DNA of 64,000 bases, taken from NCBI GenBank assembly GCA_948805675.1, contig CAQIBN010000005.1:2691-66690 (forward strand). The letters are read 5' to 3'. The notes below the pieces were generated by a model. That model searched no databases, was not told the origin of the DNA, and saw nothing but the letters and a program-made list of their open reading frames with translations. How positions within the stretch are numbered: the first letter of the stretch is position 1; each line of letters begins with the position of its first letter. Shown one piece after another: positions 48,425-58,324 of the stretch. Source of the stretch: an uncultured Clostridia bacterium (GTDB lineage Bacteria > Bacillota > Clostridia > TANB77 > CAG-508). The position numbers and the translations under genes are program-made.

Positions 48425-49260
48425 TTAATAATCTGTAAAAAATTTATCTACTTCTTCTTCAGTTATAATATGAGTTAGAGAATTTAACTTTTCATTGTCA
48501 ACAATTAAAGTTTCATCAATATTAAAATTTAGCCAATCAGAGTTCCATATATTGTTATTTGTATAAATCTTTTCACATAAACGTGTCTGATATTCTATAT
48601 CTCTCCTATCCAATATAGTTAGCCTTTGTAGCCATATATTTAAGTAATCTGTATTTGGAATAGTATTAAATTTTTTCTATTTTCTTTCTTTTTTGCTTCT
48701 TCTTTACTATGAATAGCCCAAGAGATAGAATGAGTATAAATAGACGCATAACAATTAGATATATCTGTTACTGCCATATAACTATAATCTAAAGATAATG
48801 ATATACTTTTTTGCTCATATTCATTCCACCAATTGAGTATTGTTGCCTTCTTATCATACTTTTTACTTTTTGATTCTCCTGGAATACTACAACATAAAAT
48901 TTTTTTATTCTTTTGAAAATCCTTGAACCTTTTTAATATGATTTTCCAATTTTCACTCTCACATATTTCCTGAGCTAAATCTATATATAAAACAGGATGA
49001 ATAAGTTCAAACGGTCTCCATGCATATTTGCCATCTTTATTATTAAGAAATTTATAATTTATATCTTCAAATTTGCTAGGAGGATTAGTTCTTTTATTTT
49101 TATAAAAATCACTAATTTGTTTTCCACTTACTTTTGAAAATATATTGTCGAGTATAGGTTGAAAATTAAAATATATTGGTAAATCTATATTTGAATAACT
49201 ATTTGATTTCATAAAAAATTTCATTGCTTCATCATTTGTCATTTTTGTAATTTTTCTCAT
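48425..49260 (-). pseudogene. Abi/unknown-group reverse transcriptase, deleted and frameshifted
   Basis: The first part (from 49260) ends with VTDISNCYASIYTHSISWAIHSKEEA, an RT motif A region like that of phage-defence reverse transcriptases (DRT/Abi groups). The next ~100 residues including the catalytic YxDD are missing, and after a frame change in the A-run near 48680 a C-terminal part continues (IPNTDYLNIWLQRLTILDRRDI to FFTDY). It cannot be an active polymerase. The break is not at a CGG. Confidence 0.7.
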
Positions 49261-49353
49261 TTTACTTCACCTACAATCAAAAAACTATAAGTATTATACA
49301 ATATTTATTTATAATATTCAATTTTATTTTAATTATCGACAGCATAAGAATAT

Positions 49354-49400
49354 AAAAAATGACAAAATTTCAAATTATTTTTGAAACTTCGTCATAATTC
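49354..49400. repeat. Direct repeat, right copy, beside tRNA-Thr
   Basis: Second copy of the repeat at 40898-40946. It abuts the tRNA 3' end, the usual position of an integration scar. Confidence 0.65.
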
Positions 49401-49405
49401 GACTT

Positions 49406-49481
49406 TGGAGCTTCCAACCGGATTTGAACCGGTGACCTCTACCTTACCAAGGTAGTGCTCTGCCACCTGAGCTATAGAAGC
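49406..49481 (-). tRNA. tRNA-Thr (anticodon GGT)
   Basis: 76 nt with encoded CCA. Acceptor GCTTCTA/TGGAAGC, D-loop AGCTCAGGTGGCAGAGC, anticodon stem CTACC/GGTAG with loop TTGGTAA, and T-arm GGTTCAAATCC. It is the only tRNA found in the window. Confidence 0.95.
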
Positions 49482-49626
49482 AAATAAACTATTTTATTTA
49501 TTAATTCTAAATTAAAACAAAATATTTTTATATAATAGGAAATTTTTCATTATAAATTTATCTACATAAAATAAATCTCCTATTATATAAATTTATGTGA
49601 TATAGAATTTTTTAGTATTATATATT

Positions 49627-50283
49627 TTACTGATTTTCATTTATATTTTTAATTGCTTTTTTTCTTATTCTTTGTATAGCATTATCTATTGATTTAACTT
49701 GTGTATTTAATTCTTCTGCTATTTTCACATATGATTTGCCATTTATATATCTGCTAAGAACTTGTTTTTCAAAACTACTTAAGTTTTTATCTATAGCATC
49801 TTCTACAGTTTGATAATATTCTTTTTTAGTTATTGTATCTAAAGGGTCTTCTATTTGGTTAGATTCAAAAATATCTATTAAAGGACTATCTGTTTCATCA
49901 TTATCATATGCTGATACATTTAATGATAAGTAAAAGTTAAGTGGTGAATGTTTCTGCCTGTTTGATGTTTTTATAGCTGTAATAAGTTGTCTTTCTATAC
50001 ATAAGTTAGCAAATGTTTTAAATGAATTTTGTTTCTCTAAATTGTAACTTTTAATAGCTTTAAATAATCCTATTAAGCCTTCTTGAATTATATCTTCTTT
50101 TTCTGCACCTATCATAAAATATTTACTAACTTTTATATTAACTAATTCTTTGTATTTATCTATTAAATAATTAAGTGCTTGCTTATCACCAAATTTAATA
50201 ATTTTAATTAAATCTTCATCTGTCATATTATCATAATTTACATTTGTAGAACTCCACATATTTTTACTATTGTTCATAATCAT
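49627..50283 (-). CDS. sigH: RNA polymerase sigma factor, SigH-like
   Basis: 218 residues. Region 2 (YKELVNIKVSKYFMIGAEKEDIIQEGLIGLFKAIKSYN, TFANLCIERQLITAIK) and region 4 (LSSFEKQVLSRYINGKSYVKIAEELNTQVKSIDNAIQRIRKK) match SigH/SpoOH, which links post-exponential growth to sporulation. A start at 50283 or 50277 is possible. Sporulation role is inferred. Confidence 0.75.
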   Translation of the reverse strand: MIMNNSKNMWSSTNVNYDNMTDEDLIKIIKFGDKQALNYLIDKYKELVNIKVSKYFMIGAEKEDIIQEGLIGLFKAIKSYNLEKQNSFKTFANLCIERQLITAIKTSNRQKHSPLNFYLSLNVSAYDNDETDSPLIDIFESNQIEDPLDTITKKEYYQTVEDAIDKNLSSFEKQVLSRYINGKSYVKIAEELNTQVKSIDNAIQRIRKKAIKNINENQ

Positions 50284-50436
50284 TATGTTCTCCCTTCTGA
50301 TGATATGCTTATTCTCTCGTATGTATTATAATCTAGCAATGTTTTTAATGTCAATAGAAATTTGTGGAAATATTGATAATTTATTGTATTTATATTATAA
50401 TCTAAAAAAATATATAAACAAAAAGGAGATTTTTTT

Positions 50437-52142
50437 ATGTCTTTTGATGGAATAACTTTAAAAAGTATTATTGGAGAATTAAATAATTCTATTTTAGGTG
50501 GAAAAATAAACAAAGTATTTGAACCAAATAAAAACGAAATTATTTTAGGTATATATTCCAATGGTAATAATTATATGCTAAATATGTGTATTTCTTCTAA
50601 TAACTATAGATTAAATTTAAGTACACATAACAAACAAAATCCTCTTAATGCACCTCGGTTTTTGTATGTTACTTAGAAAACATTTAATAGGTTCTAAAAT
50701 ACGAAAAATATATAATAAAGGTCTAGAAAGAATTGTTATATTTGAACTAGAATGTTATAACGAATTAAATGATTTAGTAAATAAAAAATTAGTTCTTGAA
50801 TTAATGGGAAAACATAGTAATATAATTCTTGTTAATGAAAATAACAGAATAATTGACAGTCTTAGACATTTAGATACCTACTCTAAATCATATCGTAATA
50901 TTTTACCAGCACATGAATATGTATTTCCTATATCTGAAAAATTAGATTTTTACAATATTGAAAATTTTGAAGAATTTTATTCAATTATTAATAATGGTTA
51001 TGAAAATATTGTAGAAGCTATAACTTTAAATTTTAATGGTATAAGTAATTTCTTTATAGAAACAAGTCTAAAGATTTTAGGTATAGATTCATTAATAAAT
51101 TTAGAAAGTTGCTTAAAATTATATAATTATTTAAGAAATATATTAAATAATATAGGTACATCTAATTTAATTTGTAAAAACTTTGAAAATAACTATACTA
51201 TTGTTTTAGAAAATAATAATACACCTCTGCAAATCAACTTTTTTATTGATGATTTCTACTATCAAAAGGAAACAGATAACATATTTATGGAATATAGAAC
51301 TAATTTATCAAAACTTGTACTACTCACATTAAAAAAGGTAACAAAAAAACTTAGTAATATTAATAGCAAATTAAAAGAATGTGATAAAATGAATATATAT
51401 AAATTATATGGTGAATTAATTATTGCAAACTTATATAAGCTTAATAATATAAATGATACTTCTGTTACTTTAGAAAATTATTATGATAATAATAATCTAA
51501 TTACAATACCACTTGACAAACGATTTTCTGTTTCTGATAATGCAAAAAACTACTTTAAAAAATACAACAAATTAAAAAATGCTCTTGAAATTGTAACTGT
51601 TCAAAAAGTTGAAACACAAAAAGAATTAAATTATATTGAAAGTATAATTTATGAATTAGAAAATTCCAAAACTGTATGTGATATAGATGAAATATATAAT
51701 GAAATATCTGAAAGTCCTTTATTTAATAATATTAAGAAATATAAATCTAAAAAAATTTCAAAAGTTTCTAATAAAAAATATGTAGAATCTATTAACCCTA
51801 TTATTTTTGAAATTGATGGATATTCTGTTTATGTAGGTAAAAATAACAAACAAAATGACTATTTAAGTACTAAATTCGCAAAAAAAGATGATATTTGGTT
51901 TCATACAAAAGAAATACATGGAAGTCATGTAATTTTAAAAACTAATGGTACATCTCCAACACTTGAAACACTTGAAAAATGCGCAAGTTTAACTGCATAT
52001 TTTTCAAAAGCAAAACTTTCATCAAATGTTCCTGTTGATTATACTTTTGCAAAATATGTTAAAAAACCTTCTGGTAGTAAACCTCGGAATAGTAATATAT
52101 ACAAATAACAAAACAATATATGTTAATCCAAAAAACTACTAA
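50437..52142 (+). CDS. rqcH: NFACT protein RqcH (fibronectin-binding-like), read through two CGG recoding sites
   Basis: 567 residues after two skips, normal for bacterial NFACT. NFACT-N begins MSFDGITLKSIIGELN; after site 1 FCMLLRKHLIGSKIRKIYN; a coiled-coil middle; NFACT-R with GKNNKQNDYLSTKFAKKDDIWFHTKEIHGSHVIL and KPSGSKPG, completed by site 2. RqcH extends stalled nascent chains with alanine tails on 50S subunits. The start follows AAAAAGGAG. Confidence 0.93.
50656..50658 (+). other. CGG recoding site 1, rqcH
   Basis: AAT GCA CCT (C) GGT TTT TGT joins NPLNAP to G-F-C-M-L-L-R-K-H-L, the conserved NFACT segment. Confidence 0.93.
52085..52087 (+). other. CGG recoding site 2, rqcH
   Basis: TCT GGT AGT AAA CCT (C) GGA ATA GTA restores K-P-S-G-S-K-P-G-I-V-I-Y, the canonical C-terminal motif. 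Confidence 0.95.
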
Positions 52143-52145
52143 AAC

Positions 52146-52172
52146 TGGACAAAGGGACGGTTCTCTTGTCCA
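52146..52172. repeat. Interspersed palindromic repeat, copy 4
   Basis: Full 27-bp unit directly behind the rqcH stop, followed by a T-rich run, so it can act as that gene's terminator. Confidence 0.9.
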
Positions 52173-52341
52173 ATTTTTATTGTTTAAAATTAAGTATGTC
52201 TCAAATTAAGAAAAACGTTTTGCACTTTTTAATACAATAGTAATGTTTTATTAATAAAATCTTACTTTACAAAAAAATTCCTATTACGCAAAAATAGATA
52301 AAGTAACAGTTCTATTGATTCTTATTGTTACTTTACCTAAT

Positions 52342-52695
52342 CTATTTTTTTGTTAAATCATAACTTAAATTAATTAATTGTTTTATTTTTTCACTTTGTA
52401 CACTTCCATCTAATAGAATAGTAATCCAGTGTTCTTTATTCATATGATATGCAGGCAAAAATCCTTTCATTAATCTTAAACTTCCTATCATTTCTGGTTC
52501 ACATTTTACATTTAATATATCTATTTCTTCTTTTCCATCTAATCCTAATTTTTCTTTTGATATATTAACAATAATTCCATACCACTTATTATTACCATGC
52601 TTTAAGACCGCATATAAAGGATACCTTTCCCACAAATATTCTTCAATTGTATTATATTTTTCTTTTACATATTTAAATATTTCTTCTCTATTCAT
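52342..52695 (-). CDS. MmcQ/YjbR-like protein
   Basis: 117 residues. EYLWERYPLYAVLKHGNNKWYGIIVNI and LRLMKGFLPAYHMNKEHWITILLDG match the MmcQ/YjbR (CyaY-like DNA-binding) family. Function in the cell is not established. One CGG is out of frame (GCG GTC). Confidence 0.8.
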   Translation of the reverse strand: MNREEIFKYVKEKYNTIEEYLWERYPLYAVLKHGNNKWYGIIVNISKEKLGLDGKEEIDILNVKCEPEMIGSLRLMKGFLPAYHMNKEHWITILLDGSVQSEKIKQLINLSYDLTKK

Positions 52696-52741
52696 ATCAT
52701 CCTTCTAAAAGTTCCTATTTTTTGATATAATTATATTTTAT

Positions 52742-53056
52742 CTATAACAATTTCATTTCTTTTAATTCCATATTCTCATTTTTATGCAAAATAGTAGTTT
52801 CTAATTTTTCTACCCTTGTATAACTATTTATTACATCAAGATACTTTATAACCTTTTCGCTCCAGTCTATTAGATTTCCTTTTTTCATATATAGATTATT
52901 TAAGTATTATCTTATATTCTCTTCCTCGTTATCCCATATCGCTACTAAATATTCTATATTTTCTTTTGAAAGGAATTTTATAACATCTTTTGAATTTATT
53001 TTTTCTAGTGTAGCTCTTTCCAATACCTACAAAACCAAATATAACTATTTTTTCAT
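52742..53056 (-). pseudogene. Remnant of a P-loop kinase-like gene
   Basis: GGGAGGAACT-ATG is followed, after a one-base loss in the A-run, by E-K-I-V-I-F-G-F-V-G-I-G-K-S, a Walker A. Another shift leads to LEKINSKDVIKFLSKENIEYLVAIWDNEEENIR, an in-frame TAA, and then MKKGNLIDWSEKVIKYLDVIN. Several independent lesions, none at CGG. The family resembles small adenylate-kinase-like proteins, low certainty. Confidence 0.55.
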
Positions 53057-53074
53057 AGTTCCTCCCTAGGAGAT

Positions 53075-53639
53075 TTAATTTACTTTCTTACTATTATGGA
53101 CAAGAGAACCGTCCCCTTGTCCAGGATTCAAAATATTTTGTATTTCTTCATCCTTCAATAAATTTTCACATATATAACTTTTAGCTTTTTTGTTTTGTTT
53201 TAACGCTGCAATCGCAATTTCTTTATCTTCTCTTAATTCTTTACTTGCATATTTTAATATAATTGCTTTATTTTTCACAGCTTCCAAAACTACATCCTTA
53301 TCATTTCTTAAATTTTCGCTTGCATAATATAGAATTTGTCCATCTTTTTTTACTGCTTTTAGTATTACATCTTTATCATCTTTTAATCTATCACTTGCAT
53401 AACATGCTACCCACCCGAGTCTTTTCTAGTGCAGCTATTAAAATATCTTTATCATCCTTTAATCTGTAACTTGCAAATTCTAAAGCACCACCATCTTGTT
53501 TAAGAGCTTCCAAAACAAGTTCTTTATCATCTTGTAGCTCAGGTGATGCCCATTCTAGGTAAGCTCCCTTTTGTTTTACAATATCTAATATATACTCTCT
53601 ATTTGTATTATTACTTTTTATAGTTTCTATATCATCCAT
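53075..53639 (-). CDS. DUF4116 repeat protein, read through one CGG recoding site
   Basis: 187 residues after the shift. Five copies of the ~22-residue DUF4116 unit (LQDDKELVLEALKQDGGALEFAS, LKDDKDVILKAVKKDGQILYYAS and similar); the shift falls inside the second-to-third unit and restores the A-L-E-K-T-G-W-V-A-C-Y-A-S spacing. The last ~15 residues are encoded by interspersed repeat copy 5, so the C-terminus is a repeat-derived extension. Function unknown. Confidence 0.85.
53097..53123. repeat. Interspersed palindromic repeat, copy 5, inside a gene
   Basis: Lies within the 3' coding end of the DUF4116 gene and is translated (P-G-Q-G-D-G-S-L-V-H). Its CGG is out of frame (GAC GGT). Confidence 0.9.
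53415..53417 (-). other. CGG recoding site, DUF4116 gene
   Basis: GAA AAG ACT (C) GGG TGG GTA keeps the repeat register of the DUF4116 units across the junction. Confidence 0.9.
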
Positions 53640-53657
53640 TATATCTTCACCTCTTAG

Positions 53658-53897
53658 CTATATTCCTACCTTATATTCTATATTTTCCATAAAAGGAAAC
53701 ATCTCTTTTAATCTTTTATGTGTTATAACTATATTTTTTGGCTGAGGATTCTTATCATCTTCAGATAATAATTTTTGTGTATAACAATTTTCTGAAGTTT
53801 TAAATATTAAATATCTGTTTCTAACATAGGTACAAAAAATTTGATACCCATCATCTAGATTTTTTTCGAAATCCTTAAATGTATATTGTGAATTCAT
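53658..53897 (-). CDS. Small hypothetical protein
   Basis: 79 residues, mixed (YQIFCTYVRNRYLIFKTSENC, KNIVITHKRLKEMFPFMENI). It precedes the DUF4116 gene by 18 bp and is probably co-transcribed. No family recognised. Confidence 0.6.
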   Translation of the reverse strand: MNSQYTFKDFEKNLDDGYQIFCTYVRNRYLIFKTSENCYTQKLLSEDDKNPQPKNIVITHKRLKEMFPFMENIEYKVGI

Positions 53898-53977
53898 GTA
53901 TTTCTCCTTTTTACATCTCTCTTGTTATTTACGTAAAGTTAAACTATTTATATATTTAGTCTGTTAAATAATAAAAT

Positions 53978-55972
53978 CTATTTTATCATTTCTTCAAATT
54001 GTTGTTCTGTAATTACTTCAACACCTAGGTTTTGTGCTTTTATCAATTTGCTTCCTGCATCTTCTCCTGCTAAAACATAACTTGTCTTTTTAGAAACAGA
54101 ACCAGAAGTTTTTCCTCCAAATTTTTCTATAATGTTACCTGCTTCATCTCTTGTATATTTTGAAAGTGTTCCTGTTAATACAAAAGTCTTATTTTCAAAG
54201 CGATTATCTGTATTTTCTTCTTCTAAAGATATTGTATTTACACCTGCATTCTTTAATTTATTAATTAAATCTATTGTTTGTTCCTGCCCGAAAAAACTCA
54301 TATATGCTTTTTGCAGTTATTTCACCTACATCATTTTGATTACTTAAATCTTCTAAAGATGCATTCATTAAATTGTCTAAATTTTTATAAACTCTTGCTA
54401 AGCTTTTTGCACTTTTAGCTCCTACATGTCTAATTCCTAGTGCAGTTATTAGCTTAAATAAATCTCTTTTTTTACTATCTTCTATTGCATTTTTTAAATT
54501 TTCAGCAAATTTTTTACCATTTTTCTTTAATGATGCTATATCTTCTAATTCTAGCTCATATATATCCGAAATTTTGTTAATTAATTTTTTATCAATTAAT
54601 TGTTCTATAATACTATATCCGAAGTCCTTCAATTTCCATTCCTTCTTTTGAAGCAAAATGAACTATACTTCTTAAAGCTTTAGCTGGGCATTCTATTCCT
54701 ATACATCGTTTTACTGCTTCTCCTTCTTCACGAACTGCCTCTCCGACCACATACAGGACATTTATCTGGCATCACAAAATCTATTTCATTTCCTGTTCTT
54801 TTTTCTTTTTTTACTTCTACAACTTCTGGTATTACATCTCCTGCTTTTTGTATAACTACAGTATCACCTATTTTTAAATCTTTTTCTTTTATAAAATCTT
54901 CGTTATGAAGTGTTGTTTTAGATATTGTTGAACCTGCAACCTTTACTGGTTCTAGGATTGCCATAGGTGTAATTGCACCAGTTCTTCCTACCTGACAAAC
55001 TATATCTTTTAAAATTGTTTCTTTTTGTTCTGGTGGATATTTATAAGCAATTGCCCACTTTGGAACTTTGTATGTTGAGCCTAAAACTTTTCTATCATCT
55101 AAATTATCTACTTTAATTACAGCACCATCTATTCCAAATTTTAATTTTTCTCTATCTTCACCAATTTTTTTTATTGCTTCTATCGCTTCATCTATTCCAT
55201 TACAATATATTTTTACCGGATTTACATTAAAACCTAATTCATCTAAATATAATAATTGTTCATAATGAGAATTTAAGCTATTATTTTCTATCTTCTGAAC
55301 ATTAAAAATATAAATGTCTAATGGTCTTTTAGCTGTAACTTTAGAATCTAATTGTCTTAAAGAACCAGCTGCTGCATTTCTTGGATTTGCAAATAAACTC
55401 TCACCTAAAACTTCTCTTTGTTCATTTAAGTTTTCAAATTCTTTTTTGCCAATAAAAACTTCTCCTCGAACTGTTATTGTTACATTTTCCTTCAATTCTT
55501 TAGGTATAGTTTTAATTGTTTTTATATTTTCTGTAACATCTTCTCCAATTAGACCATTTCCTCTTGTTGCACCTTGAACTAGCTTTCCTTCTTTATATTC
55601 TAAAGAAAGTGAAAGTCCATCTATTTTAGTTTCAACTACATATTTAATCTCTTCTTTATCTAATTGTTTTTTTACTCTATTATCAAATTCTATTAATTCA
55701 TCAAAAGAAAAAACATCTTGTAAGCTTTGAAGTGGAACTTCATGTGTAACTTCTTTAAACCCTGTTTTTACATGTCCACCTACTTTTTGTGTTAATGAAT
55801 CTTTAGTAATTAATTCTGGGAACTCTTTTTCTAATGTTTTTAATTCAAGCATCATCATATCATACTCATAATCTGATATTTCTGGTTTATCTTCATCATA
55901 ATATTTCTTTGCATGATATTCTAATTCTTTTCTTAATTTATCAATTTTTAATTTAGCATCTTTTTTGTTCAT
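53978..55972 (-). CDS. ligA: NAD-dependent DNA ligase LigA, read through three CGG recoding sites
   Basis: 663 residues after three skips, the normal length. Adenylation domain with the KxDG lysine in VVETKIDGLSLSLEY, OB fold (GRTGAITPMAILEPV), then the four-Cys zinc finger begun by KCPVCG before site 1 and completed by KRCIGIECPAKA after it. HhH domain (GLGYSIIEQLIDKKL, LGIRHVGAKSAKSLA) and BRCT (NKTFVLTGTLSKYTRDEA) follow sites 2 and 3. It seals nicks using NAD and is essential; in frame 0 it lacks zinc finger, HhH and BRCT. Confidence 0.95.
54288..54290 (-). other. CGG recoding site 3, ligA
   Basis: TAT GAG TTT TTT (C) GGG CAG GAA joins S-I-Y-E-F-F to G-Q-E-Q-T-I-D-L-I between HhH and BRCT domains. 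Confidence 0.93.
54619..54621 (-). other. CGG recoding site 2, ligA
   Basis: GAA GGA CTT (C) GGA TAT AGT restores M-E-I-E-G-L-G-Y, the conserved M-D-I-E-G-L-G of LigA. Confidence 0.95.
54743..54745 (-). other. CGG recoding site 1, ligA
   Basis: CCT GTA TGT GGT (C) GGA GAG GCA restores C-P-V-C-G-G-E-A-V, inside the zinc finger. Confidence 0.95.
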
Positions 55973-56133
55973 AATATCTTTTTATAATACTTGTTTAGTA
56001 TTATTTTTATCCTTTCATTTAATTTTTTAGTTATTGGTTTATAAATATTAGTGGTCTAAAATTAGCCGTCCGAAAGCTTTAAATGTAAATGATTTTAAGA
56101 TTTATTTTTTTGTTATATACTTAAATATGTATA

Positions 56134-56736
56134 TTATAATTCTTCTTTAAACAAGTCTTTTCCTGCTTTTACATAATTAAACCCAGAAAAGATTGTTGCA
56201 AAAATGGATATAAGCATAAGTATGCTTGAGATACCATTTATAATTAAATTTCCTCCAGATAAATTACCTCTAAAGCATTCAAAAAATGGATTCATATCTA
56301 TTATTGCAATAATTAGTGCAAGCATTTGTGTTACTGTTTTTAATTTTCCCCAAATTGATGCTGCAATTACGTTTCCACCTTTCTCTACTGCTACTAATCT
56401 ATATCCTGAAACTATAAATTCTCTAAATAGTACTACAATAGGAATCCAAGCAGGTAATCTGTTATTTGCTTCTACAAGCATAATCATTGCTGCTAAAACT
56501 AATATTTTATCTGCAATTGGATCTAAAAATTTTCCAAATGTAGTAATTTGATTTCTTGATCTTGCTATATATCCATCTAATTTATCTGTAATTGAAGCAA
56601 TTATAAAAATTAAGTCTATAATAATCCATGTTAATGGTATGTTAAATATTTCCCCATTTATTCCTAAAAAAGGTATTATAACCATAATTGGAACAAGTAT
56701 AATTCTAAATATTGTTAATTTATTTGCTAAATTCAT
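56134..56736 (-). CDS. pgsA: CDP-diacylglycerol-glycerol-3-phosphate 3-phosphatidyltransferase
   Basis: 200 residues. N-terminal NLANKLTIFRIILVPI and the CDP-alcohol phosphotransferase motif spread as DKLDGYIARSRNQITTFGKFLDPIADK; about five membrane helices. It uses the CDP-diacylglycerol made by CdsA to start phosphatidylglycerol synthesis. GGAGG precedes the start. No CGG. Confidence 0.93.
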   Translation of the reverse strand: MNLANKLTIFRIILVPIMVIIPFLGINGEIFNIPLTWIIIDLIFIIASITDKLDGYIARSRNQITTFGKFLDPIADKILVLAAMIMLVEANNRLPAWIPIVVLFREFIVSGYRLVAVEKGGNVIAASIWGKLKTVTQMLALIIAIIDMNPFFECFRGNLSGGNLIINGISSILMLISIFATIFSGFNYVKAGKDLFKEEL

Positions 56737-57229
56737 AATTTCCTCCTTGGTTTTTAGTTTTCTTAAATTATATACAATGCATGTAAAAAAATCAATAGAA
56801 AGTATTAAGTAGAAATAAAATTATTATTGTTTAGTGTTTCTATATAAAATTACTGTTTATTTTTTCATTTGTGTTATTTTATATTTTTATTATATTATTT
56901 AATAGTTTCCTAACAAAAAAGAAGAATTATATTTTGAAATTGATAATTCTTCTTTTTTATTTTATGTATTATACTTTATAAAACAGATTTTCTTTAACAA
57001 AATTGTAAGTTTCAAAAGACTCTATCAGTTCGTTTATCTATGTCAAAGATATTTAATCCATTATAGCTTTTTTAGCAAGTTAAAATTTATAACAAAATCT
57101 AAAATCACAAAAAAAGAATATAAAAAATAAACAAACCATTTTTCATATCATATTCTTAAATGAAAATGATCCGTTTATTTTTTGGCAAACATATCCATAA
57201 TACAGACTATAATTAACTAACATAAAAAA
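56737..57229. other. Intergenic region with two terminator hairpins
   Basis: 56918-56960 holds AGAAGAATTAT / ATAATTCTTCT followed by T6. 57134-57181 holds AAATAAAC and CATTTTTCAT paired with ATGAAAATG and GTTTATTTTTT. No gene seen between them. Confidence 0.6.
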
Positions 57230-57799
57230 TTATTTAGTAAGATTAAATTCTTTAGCTATATTGTTATATGTTTGTTTAAGATATTTTGGATTAATTGTTG
57301 CTTTTATACCATGTTCTGCAAGATTTTGAAAAACTGTCTCAATGTACATATTTGTTGCTGGATGCACGACAGTAGGCTTTATCTTTTCAATATTAAGCCA
57401 GTAATCTAATGGCTGACTAGTAGTCCAACTGTTTTTGTTATAGGCCATTCCAGCCGCAATCTTGTCGCAAATCATTTCAGCCATATATTTATATGGTAAA
57501 AATGCTCCTTCTCTAGTTCCATTTGCACAGTTTTCCCAATATTCTAAATGATGTTTATTTATTCCTTTATGATGTAACCATGCTAAGGAATAACCTTTTT
57601 CTTCAATACACACATTTATAGGACTTCTCTTTCCATTATAGTATTTGACACTTTCGACAAATTCTGTTGGCGAAAACTTTGAAAGATCATGTATTAATCC
57701 TCTAAAAGGAATTCCAGCTTTTATTGATAATTTGAATACATACCAACGATGTTCCGTTACCAACATTGTGTGTTTTGCTATTTTTTTTAATATATTCAT
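57230..57799 (-). CDS. DUF5662 family protein
   Basis: 189 residues. Two His-rich helical segments (TEHRWYVFKLSIKAG, GLIHDLSKFSPTEF, WLHHKGINKHHLEYW) are characteristic of DUF5662, which looks like an HD-type metal-binding protein common in phages and gut Firmicutes. GC is higher than in neighbours. With the next gene it forms a foreign-looking pair. Two CGG triplets are out of frame. Confidence 0.75.
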   Translation of the reverse strand: MNILKKIAKHTMLVTEHRWYVFKLSIKAGIPFRGLIHDLSKFSPTEFVESVKYYNGKRSPINVCIEEKGYSLAWLHHKGINKHHLEYWENCANGTREGAFLPYKYMAEMICDKIAAGMAYNKNSWTTSQPLDYWLNIEKIKPTVVHPATNMYIETVFQNLAEHGIKATINPKYLKQTYNNIAKEFNLTK

Positions 57800-57856
57800 A
57801 AAATTCCTCCAAAATATATAGATAAGGTAGGGGCTGCCCCTACCTGCCCTTCTGTA

Positions 57857-58324
57857 TTACTTAATTAAGTTGAATACAGGTAAAGGTACGAGTTTTCTTG
57901 CATCCTCTAACTTTCCCTGTTTCAAGAGGTTATATATATACGTTGAGCTAGTAAAGGGTGCATAAACGTATATTACTGGTGGAAGTTTTACAGGGGACTT
58001 CTTCCATTTTTCGTAATTAGCTACTTCATATGGAATGTCCTCTTCACTTCTAAATCCTCTTAAAATACAGTCAGCTTTGAGTTCGACAACTACTTCAGGC
58101 ATTGGCTCTTCATATTTAACGATATCAATATTCGAAAAGTTGTGCTGTTCAAATACCTCTGCCATAGCAATCATCATCTGATCCCGTGAAAATCTTTTGG
58201 TTTTGTGTTCAGGATTAGCTACTCCCACAATGACACTTTCAAAATTTTGAGAAGCAAATCTCACCAATTCTAAATGTCCATTGTGAAAAGGGTCATAACT
58301 TCCAGGAACAAATATCTTTTGCAT
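57857..58324 (-). CDS. Phosphopantetheine adenylyltransferase-like nucleotidyltransferase, with CGG used as arginine
   Basis: 155 residues from MQKIFVPGSYDP at 58324. The nucleotidyltransferase signature GSYDPFHNGH is followed by VGVANPEHKTKRFSRDQMMIAMAE, ADCILRGFRSEEDIPYE and PFTSSTYIYNLL, closely like CoaD. The last motif differs from the canonical ISSTxxR, so it may be a paralogue. The R in K-R-F-S-R-D is CGG in frame (near 58185) with no shift, and codon use is less AT-rich than nearby. Likely horizontally acquired with the DUF5662 gene. Confidence 0.75.
   Translation of the reverse strand: MQKIFVPGSYDPFHNGHLELVRFASQNFESVIVGVANPEHKTKRFSRDQMMIAMAEVFEQHNFSNIDIVKYEEPMPEVVVELKADCILRGFRSEEDIPYEVANYEKWKKSPVKLPPVIYVYAPFTSSTYIYNLLKQGKLEDARKLVPLPVFNLIK

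Noticed and set aside
56040..56110. Possible further recoding site at the CGG within GTCCGAAAGC (minus strand)
   Set aside because: It lies between pgsA and ligA with no coding frame on either side.
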